From Paenibacillus sp. YN15 (GTDB lineage: Bacteria > Bacillota > Bacilli > Paenibacillales > NBRC-103111): a DNA stretch of 46,123 nt. Numbering within the stretch: position 1 is the stretch's first letter; each line of letters starts with the position of its first letter. The DNA lies in contig NZ_QMFA01000054.1 of NCBI RefSeq assembly GCF_003285005.1, forward strand, positions 1 to 46,123, written 5' to 3'. The notes under the pieces were generated by a model, which was given only the letters and a program-made list of their open reading frames with translations, did not search any database and was not told where the DNA came from. Below are positions 35,076 to 43,469 of this stretch, one piece after another. Both the position numbers and the translations under genes were made by a program.

Positions 35076-36032
35076 ATGCTGAACCGCAATGCGGAGGCTT
35101 TGTTCTGGATTGGACGCTATATGGAAAGAGCGGAGAATCACGCCCGTCTGGTGGATGTTCATTACCATATTCAGCATGAGGGAGACTTCGCCCACGAGGA
35201 GCATAAGTGGTCCCGTCTGGTGGATGCCTTCGGAGCCAGAGGGGATTACCTGCAGCAGTTCGAGCAGTTTACGGAGCGGGATGTAATTTCCTTCATCACT
35301 CTGGACCGGGGCTACAGCAATTCCCTGTTTTCCTGTGTGGCTCAGGCCAGAAGCAATTTGCGCACCATCCGGGAAAAGGTCCCCAGCGAGCTTTGGGAGG
35401 CGGTCAACTCCTTTTATCTGTGGCTGGGGGAGGTGCAGGTGGCGGATATTCTCGAAGAAGGGCCCAATATCTTTTTTCGCCGGGTAAAGGAAAAGGTGGC
35501 GGTGTTTCAAGGTGTGGAGCATTCCGTCATGCAGCGGGAGCAGGAATGGCATTTCATTGAATGCGGCCGTTTTCTGGAGCGGGCGGAAAATACGGTGCGG
35601 ATTCTCCAGTCGGTGCTGGGCGCCATCAGCGCGGACCGGGCGGCCCCTTATCCGTATCTCATGGCTGTGCTGAAATCCGTCAGCGGCTACCAGGCCTTCC
35701 GCCGGGTTTATGCCGACGGGCTGTCGGCTCCGCAGATTATCGAGTTCCTGCTGACCCGGGAAAGCTTTCCCCGTTCTGTTTATTTTTCCTTCCTGCAGCT
35801 GGAGGAGCATCTGGTGGAAATCGGGCTGTACGAGGGGGAGATGGCCTTGTCCCAGCATGAAAAGGCCCGGCGCAAGGCAGGCAGGCTGAAGGCGGAGCTG
35901 GGCTGCCTGGACCGGGACGATCTGGATTTGCCGGAGACGGCGCTGCTTCTGGAGCAGCTGACCGAGGGCTGCCGCAGCCTGGGGAGGACCATGGCGGAAA
36001 CATTTTTTCGAATGGAGGCGGCAGCCCAATGA
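35076..36032 (+). CDS. Alpha-E domain protein (DUF403)
   Basis: The 318-residue all-alpha protein has the family opening LNRNAEALFWIGRYMERAENHARLVD and the central RFLERAENTVRILQ segment. It is always found with circularly permuted ATP-grasp proteins and is presumed to be its partner. There is no known catalytic site. The ATG at 35076 follows GGGCGGGAG. It overlaps the transglutaminase gene by 4 bp (ATGA). Confidence 0.93.
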   Translation: MLNRNAEALFWIGRYMERAENHARLVDVHYHIQHEGDFAHEEHKWSRLVDAFGARGDYLQQFEQFTERDVISFITLDRGYSNSLFSCVAQARSNLRTIREKVPSELWEAVNSFYLWLGEVQVADILEEGPNIFFRRVKEKVAVFQGVEHSVMQREQEWHFIECGRFLERAENTVRILQSVLGAISADRAAPYPYLMAVLKSVSGYQAFRRVYADGLSAPQIIEFLLTRESFPRSVYFSFLQLEEHLVEIGLYEGEMALSQHEKARRKAGRLKAELGCLDRDDLDLPETALLLEQLTEGCRSLGRTMAETFFRMEAAAQ

Positions 36033-36892
36033 AGCTGGAAATTCAGCACATGACCCGTTATTCCTACGCGGAGGCGGCTACGGACAGTGTCAATGAGGTG
36101 CGTCTGACTCCCCGCACCAACAGCCGTCAATCCTGTTACAGCCACGAGGTGACGGTGGAGCCCCCTACGGCCCTGTTGACCTATGAGGATTATTTCGGCA
36201 ACCGGGTTCATGCCTTTAGCGTCAACAAGGCGCACCGGGAGCTGACTGTCCGGGTGCGGTCTGTGGTCAGCACCCAGGAGACAGTATGGCCGGACCCTGC
36301 CCTGCATCCGGAGGCGGAGCTGGAGCTGATGCGGACGGATGCTTTTTATGACCGGTTTGTGGAGTATTTGCTGCCGACAGTTTATACGGCTTTTACGCCG
36401 GAGCTGGAGGCTTATGCCCGGCCTTACGGGCCCGGAACAGAGGGGATTTACGCTTGGGCGCAGGAGCTGACCCGGCGGATTTACGGGGATCTGACCTATG
36501 ATCCGGGCGCTACCCACGTACACACCACCGTGAATGAAACCCTGGAGCTGCGGCGGGGGGTCTGCCAGGAATACGCCCACTTGATGCTGGCGGTTTGCCG
36601 GTACCATGGGGTGCCGGCGCGGTATGTCAGCGGCTACCACTTCGTGGGAGACATCACCGGGAACAACGCGGACTTCGAGCAGGCCTCCCACGCCTGGGTG
36701 GAGGTGCTGATCCCCGGAAGCGGCTGGAGGGGCTTCGACCCCACCAACAAGGCGGAGACGGGCTGGCGGTACGTAAAGCTGGGCCACGGCCGGGACTACA
36801 AGGACATTGTTCCGGTAAAGGGCATTTACCGGGGCAGCGGCAGCCAGCGCCTGACAGTCAAGGTGGACGTGCGGAAGGTGGAGGAGGAGTAG
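36029..36892 (+). CDS. Transglutaminase-like cysteine protease/ligase
   Basis: This 287-residue protein has the N-terminal beta-rich domain of bacterial transglutaminase-like proteins and then the catalytic core. The triad is visible: Cys179 in RRGVCQEYAHLM, His221 in ASHAWVEV and Asp237 in GFDPTNK. No signal peptide is present, so it acts in the cytosol. It is the third gene of the trio with ATP-grasp and alpha-E. It probably cleaves or crosslinks the peptide product, which is inference. Confidence 0.93.
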   Translation: MKLEIQHMTRYSYAEAATDSVNEVRLTPRTNSRQSCYSHEVTVEPPTALLTYEDYFGNRVHAFSVNKAHRELTVRVRSVVSTQETVWPDPALHPEAELELMRTDAFYDRFVEYLLPTVYTAFTPELEAYARPYGPGTEGIYAWAQELTRRIYGDLTYDPGATHVHTTVNETLELRRGVCQEYAHLMLAVCRYHGVPARYVSGYHFVGDITGNNADFEQASHAWVEVLIPGSGWRGFDPTNKAETGWRYVKLGHGRDYKDIVPVKGIYRGSGSQRLTVKVDVRKVEEE

Positions 36893-37043
36893 CATTTTGG
36901 CGGTTGCGGCCGTTGGAGGAAAAAGAAGTCTGTCTCTACCGTATCTGTACGGTGAAAGGCGGGCTTTTTTGGCGTTCTGGCGCAAATCTACTTGCCCAGT
37001 ACCGTTTCGGTGGAATTATCTATGCAAGGCTGGGGAAATCCAT

Positions 37044-37049
37044 TATAAT
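37044..37049 (+). promoter_or_regulatory. Probable -10 box of pyrE
   Basis: A perfect TATAAT stands 65 bp before the pyrE start. The hexamer 17 bases upstream (TATGCA) is a poor -35. Confidence 0.35.
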
Positions 37050-37113
37050 GCTCGAAAAGAAAGCACCATGATCCGGCACCCGGGTTCAATACAAAGAGAC
37101 GGGAGACATGTGC

Positions 37114-37674
37114 ATGGATAGGACGGCTTTGGCTAAACGCATCTACGAAATCGCTCATTTAACCGGAAGCTTCACCTTGCGTTCCGGGCAAATTTCACAG
37201 GAGTATTTCGACAAGTATCTGTTCGAGGCGGAGCCCGCCGTATTGCGTGAGGTCGCGGCGCAGCTGCAGGCTCTGATTCCACCTGGCACACGGGTGCTGG
37301 CGGGGTTGGAGATGGGCGGCATACCTGTCGCTACAGCTCTGTCGCTGGCCTCCGGCTTGCCTGCCGCTTTTGTGCGGAAGAAGGCCAAGGCTTACGGAAC
37401 CTGCAAGCTGGCTGAAGGGGCGGATGTGGCAGGCAAAGGGATTGTGATCGTCGAGGATGTGGTGACTACCGGCGGACAAGTGATCCTTAGCGCAAAGGAT
37501 TTGCGGGAAGCAGGAGCAGTGGTGGAGGACGTAATCTGTGTCATTGAACGGAACCCGGAAGGGCGGGAAAAGCTTGCTGCGGACGGCTTGCGGCTTCATG
37601 CCCTGTTTACGATGGAAGAGCTGAATGCGGCGGGAGCAGGCGGACAATTGGCGGAAGATGCCAAGAAAGTCTAG
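37114..37674 (+). CDS. pyrE: Orotate phosphoribosyltransferase
   Basis: The 186-residue enzyme joins orotate to PRPP in pyrimidine synthesis. The PRPP-binding motif IVIVEDVVTTGGQ and the preceding VRKKAKAYGT loop are clear. The opening KRIYEIAHLTGSFTLRSGQ is typical. I choose the ATG at 37114 because GGGAG lies 8 bases upstream, whereas the ATG at 37108 is only 2 bases from it. It stands alone here, outside a pyrimidine operon. A GNAT gene follows at 14 bp. Confidence 0.9.
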   Translation: MDRTALAKRIYEIAHLTGSFTLRSGQISQEYFDKYLFEAEPAVLREVAAQLQALIPPGTRVLAGLEMGGIPVATALSLASGLPAAFVRKKAKAYGTCKLAEGADVAGKGIVIVEDVVTTGGQVILSAKDLREAGAVVEDVICVIERNPEGREKLAADGLRLHALFTMEELNAAGAGGQLAEDAKKV

Positions 37675-37688
37675 GGGGGAAGCTGGCC

Positions 37689-38105
37689 ATGCACATCGAA
37701 TTTGATGGTTTTTTAATCAGCGATGACAAGATGCTGCTGTCTGTGGAGGCGGTAGCCGGATTTTTGGAACGGAGCTACTGGGCGGCGGGAAGGCCGTTGG
37801 AGGTGATCGAAGCCTCCATCCGCAACTCCCTCTGCTACGGCCTGTACCATGAAGGCAGGCAGATTGGTTTTGCCCGGGCGGTCACGGATCTGGCTACTAT
37901 GTATTGGCTGGCGGATGTGTTCATCGACGAGGCTTACCGCGGCACTGGCTTGGGCAAAAAGCTGGTGGCGGCGGTGGTAGACTCCGAGGAATTGTGCGGA
38001 CTGACGGGCCGACTGGGCACCAAGGACGCCCATGAGCTGTACAGGCAGTTCGGATTTGTCCTGGACGAGGGCCGGGCCATGGCGAGAAGACCGAGCGGGG
38101 TTTAA
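37689..38105 (+). CDS. GNAT-family N-acetyltransferase
   Basis: The 138-residue protein has the acetyl-CoA-binding motif in DVFIDEAYRGTGLGKKLV and the terminal LYRQFGFV strand-helix of GNAT enzymes. The ribosome site is weak (GGGGGGAAG), and it is probably cotranscribed with pyrE. Substrate unknown. Confidence 0.88.
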   Translation: MHIEFDGFLISDDKMLLSVEAVAGFLERSYWAAGRPLEVIEASIRNSLCYGLYHEGRQIGFARAVTDLATMYWLADVFIDEAYRGTGLGKKLVAAVVDSEELCGLTGRLGTKDAHELYRQFGFVLDEGRAMARRPSGV

Positions 38106-38170
38106 CAGGGGAATGAACGCAAATTGGACCGTATCCTTTGAACAGGTGCGGTCTATTTGTGTTTGCTGCA

Positions 38171-38200
38171 TTAGATTGGAAACGAAACATCTAGTATAAT
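38171..38200 (+). promoter_or_regulatory. marR promoter with GGAAACGAAAC site
   Basis: The -10 box TATAAT is at 38195-38200 and a -35 TTAGAT at 38171-38176 (18 bases). GGAAACGAAAC (38178-38188) lies inside the spacer and resembles the site in the MFS promoter. Confidence 0.5.
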
Positions 38201-38234
38201 AGTGTTGATGCACCACCGGGCGGGAGGACAGGCC

Positions 38235-38708
38235 ATGAACAAGGAAGATCAGGTTATCATGGGCTTCAGGGACGTTTTTAACAAGATGGTTTGGCTGAAT
38301 AAAATTAAGATGGAAGACAGCCTGAAGGGGCATAAGCCTTCTGAGGTCCACTGCATTGAATATATTGGGAATCATGCGGATTCCAACGTGACCAAGCTTG
38401 CGGAATCTTTTTATATGACCAGAAGCGCTATAAGCAAAATAGCGAAGAAGCTCATGGAAAAAGGCCTTATCGACAGCTACCAGAAGCCGGAAAACAAGAA
38501 GGAAATCTACTTCAGGCTTACGGAGGAAGGAAAAGCCGTTTATAAGATCCATGAGGAGCTGCACAAGGAATTTCAAGAACGGGATAAGGCTGTATTTGAG
38601 CAGGTGACCGAAGAACAGTTCGACAGTATGCTTCGTTTTATGGAAAGGTACAGCAGGCATTTGGATGCGGAAATAAAGAAGCAGGGTATGGATATGAAAC
38701 AGGATTAA
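38235..38708 (+). CDS. MarR-family transcriptional regulator
   Basis: The 157-residue protein has the MarR winged helix: VHCIEYIGNHADSNVTKLAE, then MTRSAISKIAKKLMEKGLID and the wing KKEIYFRLTEEG. The ATG at 38235 follows GGGAGG at 8 bases; the upstream in-frame ATG at 38202 has none. It probably represses itself and the MFS pump downstream. A transposon copy now lies between this gene and its terminator. Confidence 0.9.
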   Translation: MNKEDQVIMGFRDVFNKMVWLNKIKMEDSLKGHKPSEVHCIEYIGNHADSNVTKLAESFYMTRSAISKIAKKLMEKGLIDSYQKPENKKEIYFRLTEEGKAVYKIHEELHKEFQERDKAVFEQVTEEQFDSMLRFMERYSRHLDAEIKKQGMDMKQD

Positions 38709-38722
38709 ACTTTAACTATGCA

Positions 38723-39226
38723 GTAACTACTCAGCTATCTGTTTGGAAAAATTGTGCTTTAAAGGGACTTAGGAGCCCGTATTGTCTGCCGCGGGCACAT
38801 TTCGTCCCCATTCCAAATTGCTGTTATCTGCTTTTAGTGACAACATCTCTGATGTATGGTAGATGTGGTGGGATGTCAGGAATATGGAACGATATGGAAT
38901 TATATGGAATGTCCATAATGTAAAAGTACATTTATTTCATGGGTCAGCCGCTGAAACGGAGGGTCATCATGCAAAAGTGCATCTATTTCACGCGGATTTT
39001 AGCTTTTTGGCGGTTTTAAACGAAAATAACTGCACTTTTTGCATGATTGGAGCGAAAAAGTGGACTCCCGGCCCAAAATAGCTGTATTTTCGCATGATAG
39101 AATTGGTAATAACGGACATTTCACGGACACACGGTACGCTATTTACCCTGGGAAACCTCCCAATCTGCTGTTTTCAAGCGGCGCTCGAGACAGTTAGGGG
39201 GGTTACGGGAGTAGTTGAGTAGTTAC
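38723..39226. mobile_element. MITE copy 2 with terminal repeats and 8-bp target duplication
   Basis: A 504-bp element is bounded by GTAACTACTCAGCTA (38723-38737) and its inverse TAGTTGAGTAGTTAC (39212-39226), 14 of 15 positions alike. The flanks are the perfect 8-bp direct repeat ACTATGCA (38715-38722 and 39227-39234). GTAA ends and 8-bp duplications are typical of the IS66 family, so the element may be mobilised by an IS66 transposase. There is no coding capacity. Confidence 0.85.
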
Positions 39227-39248
39227 ACTATGCAAAATGAAACCGCAG

Positions 39249-39282
39249 GCAGCTTAGCTCTATTGAGAGCAGGCTGCTTTTT
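39249..39282 (+). terminator. Terminator, originally of marR
   Basis: The stem GCAGC-tta-GCTCT / AGAGC-ag-GCTGC is followed by five T. Removing the transposon would place it about 28 bp after the marR stop. Confidence 0.55.
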
Positions 39283-39298
39283 CGTTGTTGGAATTTTG

Positions 39299-39340
39299 TT
39301 GACAGGGAAACAAAACCGGGATATTATCATTATTGTTTCC
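39299..39340 (+). promoter_or_regulatory. MFS promoter with inverted-repeat operator
   Basis: TTGACA (39299-39304) and TATTAT (39322-39327) are 17 bases apart. GGAAACAA (39306-39313) in the spacer is repeated exactly inverted as TTGTTTCC (39333-39340) near the transcription start. This is a strong candidate operator for the MarR repressor. Confidence 0.65.
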
Positions 39341-39376
39341 GAGGAAATTAAATTCGGATTATGAGGGGAGAGTGTC

Positions 39377-40555
39377 ATGTTGAAATTAGATAAAAAGGCG
39401 TTTATATTCGGTCTTATGTCCGTGTTTCTTTGCGGACTGGGCTTCAGCATTATCGCACCTGTTGTCCCGTTCCTGGTGCAGCCATATATAAGCAATCCCG
39501 GAGATCAGGCTATAGTGGTCACTCTGCTGACCTCCGTTTATGCCATCTGCGTGTTTTTTGCGGCCCCTGGACTTGGAGCCTTGAGCGACAGATATGGCCG
39601 TCGTCCGTTGCTCTTGGTGTGCCTGTTGGGGTCCGCCATCGGGTACTTCGTTTTCGGCATAGGGGGAGCGCTTTGGGTGCTGTTTGCCGGGCGCATTATT
39701 GAGGGTATAACCGGGGGGAGCATAAGCACGGTCTTCGCCTATTTTGCAGACATTACACCCAAAGAACAGCGGACTAAATATTTTGGCTGGGTGAGTGCGG
39801 TTGCAGGTGCCGGCGCCGCCATTGGGCCTGCTCTGGGCGGGCTGCTTGCTAAGTTCGGCTATTCCGTCCCCATGTATTTTGGAGCAATCATAACCCTGGT
39901 GAATTTCATCTATGGAATCCTGTATATGCCCGAAAGCCTGGCCAAGAATAACCGGCTGAACAAGATTACCCTTGTAAGGCTGAATCCATTCACCCAGCTA
40001 ATAAACGTGCTTTCGATTAAGAACTTGAAAAGGCTGCTTGTCTCGGCATTTTTGCTTTGGATACCCAACGGTTCCTTGCAGGCCGTCTTCTCCCAATTTA
40101 CAATCGATACCTTCAATTGGAAACCCGCGGTGATTGGACTTATGTTTTCGATTATGGGCATCCAAGACATTATTTCACAGGGCTTCATCATGCCTAAGCT
40201 TTTGAAAAAACGGAGTGATGCCCAAATAGCCATTCTTGGCATGGCATCGGAAATGATAGGCTACAGCCTGATTGCAGCATCGGCTTTGTTTTCATTCTAT
40301 CCTTTTTTTATCATCGGGATGTTCATATTCGGTTTCGGGGATTCCATCTTCGGACCGTCCTTCAACGGCATGGTTTCCAAGTCTGCGGATTCCAGTGAAC
40401 AAGGGAGGATTCAGGGCGGGAGCCAATCGATTCAATCCCTGGCAAGAATAATCGGACCTATCATTGGGGGCCAAATCTATGTAACCCTCGGCCACGCCGC
40501 GCCAGCTATTATGGGAGTTTTTCTTATCGCGGCGGCAATCCTTGTTTTGTTCTAA
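39377..40555 (+). CDS. MFS multidrug/tetracycline-type efflux transporter
   Basis: The 392-residue protein has 12 apparent membrane segments. Motif A (GALSDRYGRRPLLL) lies between segments 2 and 3, and motif C-like GPALGGLL in segment 5 marks drug:H+ antiporters. The N terminus (MLKLDKKAFIFGLMSVFLCG) is normal. It lies behind a promoter with a MarR-type operator, so it is likely induced by the ligand of that repressor. Substrate unknown. Confidence 0.9.
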   Translation: MLKLDKKAFIFGLMSVFLCGLGFSIIAPVVPFLVQPYISNPGDQAIVVTLLTSVYAICVFFAAPGLGALSDRYGRRPLLLVCLLGSAIGYFVFGIGGALWVLFAGRIIEGITGGSISTVFAYFADITPKEQRTKYFGWVSAVAGAGAAIGPALGGLLAKFGYSVPMYFGAIITLVNFIYGILYMPESLAKNNRLNKITLVRLNPFTQLINVLSIKNLKRLLVSAFLLWIPNGSLQAVFSQFTIDTFNWKPAVIGLMFSIMGIQDIISQGFIMPKLLKKRSDAQIAILGMASEMIGYSLIAASALFSFYPFFIIGMFIFGFGDSIFGPSFNGMVSKSADSSEQGRIQGGSQSIQSLARIIGPIIGGQIYVTLGHAAPAIMGVFLIAAAILVLF

Positions 40556-40575
40556 TTATCAACCCGAAATATGCT

Positions 40576-40899
40576 TCATGGATTGACATCAGGAAAAGCG
40601 CTTAGTTTATTGGCAAGCCCGCTCTTCCCGGTGAGGATTTCTACCATTAGTCCGGCACCAAGCCGGAAGCCGTATGAGAAGGTAGAAGAAAGCTCCATTT
40701 CATGGGTTTGTTTATACAGTTCCAGAATCTCCTCAAGCTCTTTACATTCTTCCTCGGAATGGCTGTGTTTCCACGATTCCAAACCAGCACTAATTTTTTG
40801 ACTTGTTTCTCTATATTTCGGATCGCGGGATACTGCATTTTCATTTGGATTCAACTTGCCGCTATACAACTGGTCCAACAGATTTTGCAAAGTGTACAC
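40576..40899 (-). CDS. DUF6809-type small protein
   Basis: The 107-residue protein opens MYTLQNLLDQLYSGKLNPNE and ends with FSYGFRLGAGLMVEIL, a pattern I associate with DUF6809, common in Paenibacillus and in mobile DNA. It has no signal peptide. Function is unknown. It is divergent from a small XRE gene. Confidence 0.65.
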   Translation of the reverse strand: MYTLQNLLDQLYSGKLNPNENAVSRDPKYRETSQKISAGLESWKHSHSEEECKELEEILELYKQTHEMELSSTFSYGFRLGAGLMVEILTGKSGLANKLSAFPDVNP

Positions 40900-40964
40900 C
40901 GACCTTTCATCTGTTTGTAACCTTATTTCCTTCTAACTAAATCTTATCATATATTCAGCGATTT

Positions 40965-40978
40965 GTAGAGTATACTAC
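40965..40978. promoter_or_regulatory. Near-palindrome over the XRE gene -10 region
   Basis: GTAGAGTATACTAC is nearly symmetrical and contains TATACT (40971-40976). It lies between the two divergent genes and could be the XRE autoregulatory site. Confidence 0.4.
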
Positions 40979-41032
40979 GTGGATATTTCTTTTAAGAGAT
41001 TGGGATAATAGTTTTAAAAAAGAGGTATTGCC

Positions 41033-41269
41033 TTGAAATCAGAAGAAGTATTCGGGCAAGTTTTGAGAACCTTACGCAAAAAGCAAAGGCTGAGCCAAGA
41101 AAGTCTGGCCTTTCAAAGCAACCTTGACCGCACTTATATATCTATGCTGGAGCGTGGTGTTCATCAACCAACCTTAAGCTCCTTGTTCTCTCTTGCTGGT
41201 GCATTGAATATGAAGGCCTCTGATTTGGTGAGGCTCGTTGAGAACGAGATTGCATCAAGCTCCAGTTAA
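41033..41269 (+). CDS. XRE-family helix-turn-helix regulator
   Basis: The 78-residue protein is almost only an HTH_3 domain: VLRTLRKKQRLSQESLAFQSNLDRTYISMLERG. It starts with TTG at 41033 with GAGGT upstream. It is like phage or restriction-modification control proteins in size. No phage genes are seen beside it. Confidence 0.85.
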   Translation: MKSEEVFGQVLRTLRKKQRLSQESLAFQSNLDRTYISMLERGVHQPTLSSLFSLAGALNMKASDLVRLVENEIASSSS

Positions 41270-41344
41270 AATGAGAGATTTTACGCGCATTCTTGTGAAA
41301 ATAAGATATGCGCTTTTTTATTCCCAAAACAAATTAAGACATAA

Positions 41345-41369
41345 GAAAAAGCTGCCTCAGCGGGCAGCT
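41345..41369 (-). terminator. Terminator of the DsbA-like gene
   Basis: On the minus strand AGCTGCC / GGCAGCT with a short loop is followed by five T, 19 bp past the stop. Confidence 0.75.
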
Positions 41370-41387
41370 CTGATTTTATAAGCTTGT

Positions 41388-42086
41388 TTAGTCCAGCGAA
41401 CATGCCCCATCCTGACAGACACCTGCATCATTGCCGATGACGCGCAGCGGCTGGGTTTCCTGCCAGATGGTCTCCAGCGTCTTGAGAAATACTTCGCTGG
41501 ATTGCGCCCCGGAAATGGCATATTTGCGGTCGATGACGAAGAAGGGCACTCCGGTGACGCCCAACTGCTGCGCTTCCTCTTCGTCGGCGCGGACTTCAGC
41601 GGAATAATCGTTCCCAGCCAGCATCTTCAGGGTTTCGTTGCGGTCCAGCCCGGTCTTTTCCGCCAGCTCCGCCAGTGTATCATGATCTCCTAGAAGGCGG
41701 GAGTCTGTAAAGTACGCCTGAAATAGCTCCTTGATGACTTCCTCTCGTTTGCCCTCTTTCGCCGCGTAGTGCGTCAAGCGATGAGCATCGAAGGTGTTGG
41801 TCAATTTCATAGTATCAAAATTGAACGTCAATCCGGCTTCCTTGGCCTGATCGCTGAGATTTTTGTTCATGGCTATGGCCTTCTCGCGGGTCATGCCGTA
41901 TTTGGCAGCCAGCATGTGGCGCACGTCATGCTCCACCATTTTGGGAGCGCGGGGGTCCAACTCGAAGCTTTTGAACTCGACCTTTACGTTATCCCGGTGG
42001 GCAAACTGCTCCAGAGCACTCTCCAGACGTTGTTTTCCTATATAGCAGAAGGGGCAGGCAAAATCCGACCAAACTTCAATTTTCAT
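41388..42086 (-). CDS. DsbA-family oxidoreductase (FrnE-like)
   Basis: The 232-residue cytosolic thioredoxin-fold protein has the active site CPFC (Cys11, Cys14) near the N terminus and the cis-proline loop GVTGVPFFVID. A helical insertion lies between them. FrnE-type members are disulfide isomerases or 2-hydroxychromene-isomerase-like proteins. Here it has no signal peptide. A second Cys pair is near the end (GVCQDGACSLD). The promoter carries a palindrome, so it is probably redox or quinone regulated. Confidence 0.92.
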   Translation of the reverse strand: MKIEVWSDFACPFCYIGKQRLESALEQFAHRDNVKVEFKSFELDPRAPKMVEHDVRHMLAAKYGMTREKAIAMNKNLSDQAKEAGLTFNFDTMKLTNTFDAHRLTHYAAKEGKREEVIKELFQAYFTDSRLLGDHDTLAELAEKTGLDRNETLKMLAGNDYSAEVRADEEEAQQLGVTGVPFFVIDRKYAISGAQSSEVFLKTLETIWQETQPLRVIGNDAGVCQDGACSLD

Positions 42087-42138
42087 GGAGGGGGGCTCCT
42101 TTCGGTTATCATTGCCGCTGTTTTGAGATGAAATTGAT

Positions 42139-42174
42139 GTAACTATTATAGTTACAACTTAAGTTTGATGTCAA
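42139..42174 (-). promoter_or_regulatory. Promoter of the DsbA-like gene with palindromic operator
   Basis: On the minus strand -35 TTGACA (42169-42174) and -10 TATAAT (42145-42150) are 18 bases apart. The -10 lies at the centre of GTAACTATAATAGTTAC (42139-42155), an almost perfect palindrome. A repressor bound there would block transcription; HxlR-type regulators use similar sites. Confidence 0.65.
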
Positions 42175-42251
42175 TCTGACTTCAATTAAAGGAGGCAATA
42201 TCAAATATACTTCGCGGGAAATATAAAATCAATTTCCTCGATTTTTGTTTA

Positions 42252-42280
42252 TTAATTATTAATTATCCTGTATTTATAAT
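42252..42280 (+). promoter_or_regulatory. Possible promoter of the Fic gene
   Basis: TATAAT (42275-42280) with TTAATT 17 bases upstream, in AT-rich DNA with ATTAATTATTAATTAT repeats. Confidence 0.45.
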
Positions 42281-42339
42281 CACGAATAGGATATGATGTA
42301 AATAACATATAGTATCTCTTTTGAAGGTGAGGCCTACAT

Positions 42340-43434
42340 ATGGCAAAAGCTCCATTTACCCCCGGAGATTTACCATTGGGAAACGAACGAATTAATCAGT
42401 TGATGTTTATACGAGAGCTAATTGATGCTAACAAAAAAATCGCTCAGTATCAGGTTTTATTGCAAAACACGAAGTTGCCCTCCCATTTACTGCTAAATCC
42501 TGTCATGTTAAACGAAGCTGTACAATCAACCAAAATTGAGGGAACCCAAGTAACACTTGATGAGGTGCTTGAAGTAGAAACCAAGAGTAGGAAAAATACT
42601 AAAGATATTCAAGAAGTGCTCAATTATTATCATGCGTTACGTGACGGAATGGATAGATTGGCTGTTTTGCCTATTTCGACGAGACTCTTTAAAGCAATGC
42701 ATGTAACACTTATGTCAAATGATGTACGCGGCAGCAACCGCTCACCTGGCGAGTATAGGAAAATCCAGAATTTCATAGGTCCGGAAGGATGTTCGTTGGA
42801 AACGGCAACCTATATCCCTCCACAGCCTCAACTCGTGGACACCTACATGAGTAATCTTGAAGTCTACATTAATGATCCTCAAGATCAGCTTGATGAATTG
42901 ATTCGAGTTGCTATTATACATGCGCAATTTGAAACAATCCATCCGTTCCTTGATGGTAACGGAAGAATCGGTCGTATATTGATACCCTTATACTTGTACA
43001 GTAAAAGAATCATTGACTATCCTAACTTTTTCCTAAGTGAGGCATTGGAGAGGGTTAAACATAAATACTACAGGTTTCTTAATGATACACGATATACCGG
43101 AGACTGGAATCAATGGATCCGTTTTTTTCTTGAAGCGATAATACTTCAAGCAGATAAAAATATTTATTTGATTAATGAGGTTAACAAATTATATGAACAC
43201 GATCTGGATTTGGCTCAAAGTCTGATTAACAGCAGCGGTGTTAAAAAGTTGATCGATGCATTCTATCAAAAACCCATTTTTACGGTTCATACTATTTCCT
43301 CAGTAGCAGACCTGCCCGAAGCCACTTGCAGGCGATACTTATCTATTCTGGAATCAAACAGAATTATTTTCTCTGATGGCAAACAAAGGTCAAAAACTTA
43401 TTATTACTACAATCTCCTGGATAAGCTTCGTTAA
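42340..43434 (+). CDS. Fic-family protein (AMPylase-type), self-inhibited class
   Basis: The 364-residue protein has an N-terminal Fic_N domain with inhibitory helix motif STKIEG (Ser63-Gly68), a central Fic core with HPFLDGNGRIGR (His201), and a C-terminal winged-helix-like region (ATCRRYLSILESNRIIF). Fic proteins transfer AMP to target proteins; the Glu of the inhibitory motif keeps this in check. The DNA is much more AT-rich than its neighbours, suggesting acquisition. The ATG at 42340 follows AAGGTGAGG. No partner antitoxin gene is seen, consistent with the intramolecular inhibitor. Confidence 0.92.
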   Translation: MAKAPFTPGDLPLGNERINQLMFIRELIDANKKIAQYQVLLQNTKLPSHLLLNPVMLNEAVQSTKIEGTQVTLDEVLEVETKSRKNTKDIQEVLNYYHALRDGMDRLAVLPISTRLFKAMHVTLMSNDVRGSNRSPGEYRKIQNFIGPEGCSLETATYIPPQPQLVDTYMSNLEVYINDPQDQLDELIRVAIIHAQFETIHPFLDGNGRIGRILIPLYLYSKRIIDYPNFFLSEALERVKHKYYRFLNDTRYTGDWNQWIRFFLEAIILQADKNIYLINEVNKLYEHDLDLAQSLINSSGVKKLIDAFYQKPIFTVHTISSVADLPEATCRRYLSILESNRIIFSDGKQRSKTYYYYNLLDKLR

Positions 43435-43469
43435 CAATAATTAGGATTTGGATAGTCCGCAAATAACCC

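Noticed and set aside
40576-41269. Toxin-antitoxin pair (DUF6809 and XRE genes)
   Set aside because: The two genes are divergent and neither resembles a known toxin; an operon arrangement is missing.
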